From NCBI GenBank assembly GCA_938091995.1, contig CALKNZ010000015.1, positions 1 through 58,270 on the forward strand: a DNA stretch of 58,270 nt, written 5' to 3'. Below the pieces are notes generated by a model. That model was not told the origin of the DNA and made no database searches. It worked only from the letters and a program-made list of their open reading frames with translations. The stretch is from an uncultured Luminiphilus sp. (GTDB taxonomy: Bacteria > Pseudomonadota > Gammaproteobacteria > Pseudomonadales > Halieaceae). This document shows positions 54,083-58,270 of this stretch, in pieces (the stretch's first letter is position 1; each line of letters begins with the position of its first letter). The translations under genes were made by a program, and so were the position numbers.

Positions 54083-54114
54083 GTTACTATCACCCAAGGT
54101 GACTAACACGTAAC
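54083..54114. promoter_or_regulatory. Nested inverted repeats with CTAACAC direct repeat
   Basis: TCACC-CAA-GGTGA (54090-54102) is a perfect 5-bp-arm palindrome, flanked by GTTAC (54083-54087) and GTAAC (54110-54114), which also match as an inverted pair. CTAACAC occurs at 54103-54109 and again at 54119-54125, 16 bp apart. The cluster lies about 105-135 bp upstream of the BCCT start and looks like an operator region. Confidence 0.4.
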
Positions 54115-54405
54115 ATCACTAACACCATGATCGAATCAGGCGCTCCAGTTGAAGGGGCCTTGCCCATCCCCTTTCGGGCCTTGAAGGCGACGCCGAGACC
54201 CCCGCACGGCGAGCTTTAGCGAACAACAGGGATCCCGAGGACCTGAGTTATCTGAGCCAGACCCAAGATTTTTACTGTTCTCATGGTCTATCAGCGCCTA
54301 ATAACCCCCAAATTATGTTTCAACAGGGGACTCCTAGGGCAAACTAAGACCCTCTATTTGCGACAGATGTGTCCACCTTTTTGAACAGCTGCGCCCACAA
54401 AAACC

Positions 54406-54420
54406 GCGCTTACGAAGCGC
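54406..54420. promoter_or_regulatory. Perfect hairpin GCGCTT-ACG-AAGCGC
   Basis: A 6-bp perfect stem with a 3-base loop, 174-188 bases upstream of the receptor ATG. It has no T-run, so it is not a classical terminator. It may be an operator or a structural element of a leader or small RNA. Confidence 0.4.
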
Positions 54421-54593
54421 ATGCTACCGAGGAACAGCGTTAACTCGGACCCAAATACACACATCTTAAGGGCAATTTTTCCCCAAAAATAAGGGGATGC
54501 ATCTTCAAATTACTTTGGGTTAAAATAAAATGACAATAAAAGCAACGATTTACACTGCAACTTGATTTCCTAATAACATCAAGAGGACCGCTC

Positions 54594-57242
54594 ATGAGGA
54601 ATCCAATCAATCTCCAACGTCGCCAACTGGCAACGGCAGTCGGCGCTGCGCTAATGCCAATGCTGGCCGCAACTACTGCTCAAGCACAACTTGAAGAAGT
54701 AGTCGTTACCGCCACCAAACAGGAAGCCAGCCTGCAAGATGTTGCAGTAGCTGTATCTGCACTGACCGAGGAATCGCTGAACCAACGCGGTATTACCAAT
54801 TTCTCTGACTATCTAATTGAGTTACCCAATGTGACTGCCGGTGGCGCAGGCCCAGGCCAGTCAACCATGTATATTCGTGGTGTGGCTTCTACTACGCCTA
54901 ACCTGACGACATCGGGCGTAGCAGGCCTCAGCCCCAACGTCGCTATGTACCTCGACGAGCAGCCTTTGAGCCAGCCCGGACGAAACCTTGACGTCTACAT
55001 TGTCGACATGAATCGTGTAGAGGTCTTGGCAGGCCCCCAGGGCACTCTGTTTGGCGCAAGCTCACAGGCAGGTGTGGTACGACTGATTACCAACAAGCCT
55101 GATACCACCGAATTCTCAGGCAACATCAAGGCCGGCACATCTTGGATGAAAGACGGCGAGATGAACTACAACGTGAATGGCACCATCAACGTGCCCATCA
55201 CCGATAACTTTGCCATACGCGCTTCGATTTATGCCGATCAAAAAGGCGGCTACATCGACAATGTCGCGGGCACTCGATCGGTAAGCGAGAGTGCGCGTTT
55301 CCGCTCAGGCAGTACCAAGCGTTCTAACGGTACCGAAGTCGGCTTCCGCGGCGGATTTCAGGCAGGCGCCGACCTCAGCAACGTTAACTTCATTGACGCC
55401 GATAACGCAGCACTAGTTGAAGATGACTTCAACGACACCCGCTACACCGGCGGACGCATCAGTGCACTGTGGAACGTTAACGATGATTGGAGTGTACGCG
55501 TTGGCGCTATGGTTCAGGAAATCGACAGTGATGGCACATTCTATGCCGATCCAAACCTAGGTGATGACTACAAGATCCAGCGTTTTGAAGCGGAAAATAT
55601 CAAAGATGAGTACACCAGCCTGAACTGGACCGTTGAAGGTCGCTTGGGTGCCCTTGATGTGATTTACACCGGTGCGTTTACCGAGCGTGAAACCGACCAG
55701 CGCGTAGATTACTCAGACTACCTGTTCATTGGTCAGTACATCCCTTATTACATCTGTGATTACTACGTATCCTACACCACCTATGCCCCCGGCGGCGTGC
55801 CAACGGGCAACTGCTATTCACCCAACCTGTACACGACTAACAAGGTTGACAGTGAATTCCAAACTCATGAACTTCGATTCAGCACCGATCAAAGTGCACG
55901 GGTTCGGGTAACAGCAGGTGCGTTCTACAGTGACATGGAACTGACCGAGCAGGTCGATTTCTCGTATCCCAGCAACCAGCTGGTCGATGCCTGGGGTGCG
56001 GGTTCGGGTAATGGCTTTGGCTTTGCCCCGAACTCTAACTACCCCTATGACGGTCAGGGCGGCTACCGACCCGGCGAAGGGCCCTATCCTGCGGATACTA
56101 TCTTCCGTAACGATATTTTGCGTACCGATGAGCAGATGGGCTTCTTTGGTGAGGTTAGCTACGATCTCTCCGACAGCCTGACAATCACCGGTGGTTTACG
56201 CTACTACGATTACGAAGTGGATCTGGCAGGTAGCGCCAACTCCTCCTTCTACAACATGAGCGGTTCCGACTACAACAAGTTCGGCACCAACATTAACGAC
56301 CTTTATGACGGCGATCAGTCGATTCGTTGGACGTATTCAGGCTTTTTCCCCTACGAGGCGAGCCCAGTTTATACACCCAACAACCTACCTGATCCTTCCG
56401 ATCCCAACTACCAGCGCATCGTGAACAGCATCTATGCTCCAGACGTGGCCGAAGACGACGGCGTTATTGGTAAGGTTACCCTTGCCTGGGCACCTAGCGA
56501 TGACAGCATGTACTACGTTACGTGGTCAGAAGGTTTCCGAACGGGTGTCCTCAACCGACCCGGCGGTGCCGTACAAAAGGATACCGGTTACACCGTTCCT
56601 TTTGACGTAGCCTCTGACGAACTCACCAACCTGGAGGTTGGCTGGAAGCTCGATATGATGGACGGCACTCTGCGTTTTAACGGTGCATTGTTCCTGGTTG
56701 ATATTACCGACCTACAAACCACCATCTTCGATACCAGCATTGTGAACTTGTTCTTCTCCGATAACGCAGCCGATGCTGACGTGAAAGGGGTTGAGGGCGA
56801 TATCACCTGGCTAGCTTCCGACAATCTCACGATTGGTGGTGCGTTCTCCTTGCTAGATACCGAGGTCACATCTAACAACACGACCTCTACAGACGTGATC
56901 GTAGGCTCGGAGCTTGCTTATGCGCCGAACTACCAGGGTAACCTTTGGGCGCGCTATGAGTGGAACATTGGTGATGGTTGGATTGGGCACTTCATGCCTT
57001 CAGTGGCCTTCTCGGATTCCTCCTACAGCGACATTATCTCTATCAATAGCATGGAGATTCCCAGCTGGACCAAGGTTAATCTGACCGCGGGTATCACAGC
57101 AGATCGATGGATGGTCGAGGCGTTTGTTGACAACCTAACGGACGAGCAGGTGATCACTGGTGCTAACTATGTGAATGACCGAGAGCGTCTTGCCTTGGCA
57201 CCCCCAACAACGGCGGGTATCCGGGTATCAATGGATTTCTGA
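54594..57242 (+). CDS. TonB-dependent outer-membrane receptor
   Basis: An 882-residue receptor. The signal peptide ends at about residue 31 (AQA), followed directly by the TonB box EEVVVTATKQ. The plug carries MYIRGVAS and VLAGPQGTLFGASSQAG with LITNKPD, nearly the same as in the receptor at 1929-4337; the barrel is longer and has a Tyr-rich loop with two Cys (ICDYYVSY and GNCYSPN). The C-terminus TTAGIRVSMDF ends in Phe as expected. The ligand is unknown; this plug type is common in marine and sphingomonad receptors for glycans or small hydrophobic compounds. A terminator follows, and then a TPR gene on the same strand. Confidence 0.93.
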   Translation: MRNPINLQRRQLATAVGAALMPMLAATTAQAQLEEVVVTATKQEASLQDVAVAVSALTEESLNQRGITNFSDYLIELPNVTAGGAGPGQSTMYIRGVASTTPNLTTSGVAGLSPNVAMYLDEQPLSQPGRNLDVYIVDMNRVEVLAGPQGTLFGASSQAGVVRLITNKPDTTEFSGNIKAGTSWMKDGEMNYNVNGTINVPITDNFAIRASIYADQKGGYIDNVAGTRSVSESARFRSGSTKRSNGTEVGFRGGFQAGADLSNVNFIDADNAALVEDDFNDTRYTGGRISALWNVNDDWSVRVGAMVQEIDSDGTFYADPNLGDDYKIQRFEAENIKDEYTSLNWTVEGRLGALDVIYTGAFTERETDQRVDYSDYLFIGQYIPYYICDYYVSYTTYAPGGVPTGNCYSPNLYTTNKVDSEFQTHELRFSTDQSARVRVTAGAFYSDMELTEQVDFSYPSNQLVDAWGAGSGNGFGFAPNSNYPYDGQGGYRPGEGPYPADTIFRNDILRTDEQMGFFGEVSYDLSDSLTITGGLRYYDYEVDLAGSANSSFYNMSGSDYNKFGTNINDLYDGDQSIRWTYSGFFPYEASPVYTPNNLPDPSDPNYQRIVNSIYAPDVAEDDGVIGKVTLAWAPSDDSMYYVTWSEGFRTGVLNRPGGAVQKDTGYTVPFDVASDELTNLEVGWKLDMMDGTLRFNGALFLVDITDLQTTIFDTSIVNLFFSDNAADADVKGVEGDITWLASDNLTIGGAFSLLDTEVTSNNTTSTDVIVGSELAYAPNYQGNLWARYEWNIGDGWIGHFMPSVAFSDSSYSDIISINSMEIPSWTKVNLTAGITADRWMVEAFVDNLTDEQVITGANYVNDRERLALAPPTTAGIRVSMDF

Positions 57243-57271
57243 GTTTGAACCGACTTAGATAGTTCGTTTAT

Positions 57272-57299
57272 AAGTGCTCCTACGGGAGCACTTTTTATT
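57272..57299 (+). terminator. Rho-independent terminator after TonB receptor
   Basis: A perfect 9-bp stem AAGTGCTCC (57272-57280) / GGAGCACTT (57285-57293) with loop TACG is followed by a T-rich run. It lies 30 bp after the receptor stop, so the TPR gene at 57324 gets only read-through or its own promoter. Confidence 0.92.
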
Positions 57300-57323
57300 T
57301 GTACCACCTGTTTGTGAAGCAGA

Positions 57324-58270
57324 ATGACTGAAGCAACAACTAAAGACCTCGATGGGTTAGATCAAGTTCAATCCCTCATGCAGGCCGGGCAAATACCCGA
57401 TGCCTTGGCGGCTCTAGACCTGCTGCAGGAAGACGACCGTCAATCTCAGATGGGGCTCTACATGCGGGCTGTGTGCCTCAGGCACCTCAGAGAAAAAGCA
57501 GGCGCCGAAAAAACGCTGCTTTTCTTAATCGAACGCTTTCCCAACTATGGCAGGGCCTTTCAAGAATTGGGGCATTTATACCGTGACTCCTTACGAAATC
57601 CTGAGGCAGTTAGTGCCTATGCCACAGCATGCCATATGAATCCGGCGCTCAAGGCCAGCTGGTTAGGGCAATACAAATTGTTAGACCGTGCGCGGTCCCC
57701 CGAACGACTGATGCAAATCCAAGAACGCCTTCAGTGGCTTGAAGGGCTCCCGCCGACGTTGCTAGCCAGTCTTGATTTACTCCACGAAGGACGTTTACTG
57801 AAGGCAGAACGACTGTGTCGCAGCTTTTTGCAAAAAAACCCTCAAAATATCGAAGGTATGCGACTGCTCGCAGACATTGCGATCCGTCATGGGGTACTTG
57901 AAGATGCCGAGTTTTTACTAGAGAGCGCCGTCGCATTTGAACCCAGCCACCATCAGGCGCGCATCGATTACATTCAGGCGCTAAGCAAACGACAGCGCTA
58001 CCAGCAAGCAACCGATGAGGCCCGGGAGCTCATGGCGAGCAACCCCCACAGCCCCATGCTGCAATCACTTTATGCCATTCAATGTATGCAGTTAGGCGAC
58101 TACCAAACTGCATTGACGTTATTTGATCAAATTCTTGAAAAGCTACCCAAAGATCCGGTAACCCATGTCTCAAAGGGGCACGCCCTAAAAACGGGCGGCC
58201 AAGCTGACGCAGCCATTGCGTCCTATCGCGAGGCTATTGCAGCGCAACCTTTGCACTGTGAGGCTTGGTA
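57324..58270 (+). CDS. TPR protein, N-terminal part (probable TPR-sulfotransferase)
   Basis: The frame is open from the ATG at 57324 to the window end: 315 residues plus two bases, so the gene continues outside. At least six tetratricopeptide-like repeats are visible (for example LLADIAIRHGVLEDAEFLLE and GHALKTGGQADAAIASYREA). The protein has no signal peptide. N-terminal TPR arrays of this kind usually lead into a sulfotransferase domain, and the C-terminal half of just such a protein opens this window; the sulfotransferase part is not seen here, so the product is inferred. It lies 81 bp after the TonB receptor gene, with a terminator between. Confidence 0.8.
   Translation, partial: MTEATTKDLDGLDQVQSLMQAGQIPDALAALDLLQEDDRQSQMGLYMRAVCLRHLREKAGAEKTLLFLIERFPNYGRAFQELGHLYRDSLRNPEAVSAYATACHMNPALKASWLGQYKLLDRARSPERLMQIQERLQWLEGLPPTLLASLDLLHEGRLLKAERLCRSFLQKNPQNIEGMRLLADIAIRHGVLEDAEFLLESAVAFEPSHHQARIDYIQALSKRQRYQQATDEARELMASNPHSPMLQSLYAIQCMQLGDYQTALTLFDQILEKLPKDPVTHVSKGHALKTGGQADAAIASYREAIAAQPLHCEAW

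Larger units (their letters stand above)
53981..54593. promoter_or_regulatory. Long 613-bp gene-free region before TonB receptor
   Basis: The longest gene-free stretch of the window, between the divergent BCCT and receptor genes; both promoters must lie here. It is AT-rich near its right end, with the ribosome site AGAGGA 6 bases before the ATG at 54594. I see no open frame worth calling. Three inverted repeats are listed separately; CCCC-N8-GGGG at 54481-54496 is the weakest and lies nearest to the receptor. A small RNA gene could fit, but I have no direct evidence. Confidence 0.5.

Noticed and set aside
54155..54190. GC-rich GGGCCTTG-containing stretch as a hairpin
   Set aside because: The copies are in direct orientation and the only inverted arms (AAGGGG/CCCCTT) are short.

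Overview
This window looks like chromosomal DNA of a marine, Gram-negative gammaproteobacterium. The pointers are a gammaproteobacterial-type PlsB, a ModF/PhrA-type ABC ATPase, two large TonB-dependent receptors, lipoproteins and several sodium-coupled transporters. A close relative of the bacteriochlorophyll enzyme BciA suggests a lineage that includes aerobic phototrophs, such as the Halieaceae (OM60/NOR5) group. That placement is inference, since no rRNA or other marker gene is present. I see no tRNA, rRNA, CRISPR array, insertion sequence, phage gene or recombinase. I also found no gene for a classical DNA-binding transcription factor; the only obvious regulator is a soluble hybrid histidine kinase.

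Left part (0-16.2 kb): the C-terminal part of a TPR-type sulfotransferase runs in from outside and is followed by a beta-propeller-like protein. A shared terminator separates them from a convergent TonB-dependent receptor whose upstream region carries striking inverted repeats. Next come the hybrid kinase, a beta-lactamase-fold hydrolase, a spinster-type MFS transporter, a DmdA-like GcvT-family protein and a DmpA-type aminopeptidase. A minus-strand group follows that should make and break down the compatible solute glucosylglycerate (GpgP-like phosphatase, GpgS, GH13_18 phosphorylase).

Middle part (16.4-38 kb), mostly minus strand: a symporter / Gfo-Idh-MocA oxidoreductase / aldo-keto reductase / TauD-like oxygenase operon; a bacterial PH-domain pair; an iodotyrosine-deiodinase-like flavoprotein; a carotenoid oxygenase; a PsiE-like / small membrane protein / sodium symporter operon; a BciA-like reductase coupled to a flavin oxidoreductase; a GPH transporter; a GST; a two-subunit IorAB-like molybdenum hydroxylase; an MFS transporter with a DUF1295 membrane protein; and a DUF4136 lipoprotein.

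Right part (38-58.3 kb): a phosphopantetheinyl transferase, an unrecognised pair of overlapping minus-strand ORFs, a ModF-like ATPase with a degenerate first site, a very large AsmA-family protein and a D-glycerate 3-kinase that can close the glucosylglycerate cycle. A plus-strand phospholipid block follows: HAD-PlsC fusion with a histone-like tail, PlsB, GpsA, then an M48 lipoprotein. The window closes with a BCCT transporter, a 613-bp gene-free region, a second TonB-dependent receptor with a terminator, and the N-terminal part of a TPR protein that leaves the window.

Two themes link the genes. One is compatible-solute and osmolyte handling (glucosylglycerate synthesis and phosphorolysis, glycerate kinase, BCCT carrier, DmdA-like protein). 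The other is envelope building and nutrient capture (TonB receptors beside TPR/sulfotransferase genes, the G3P-to-phosphatidate pathway, AsmA).
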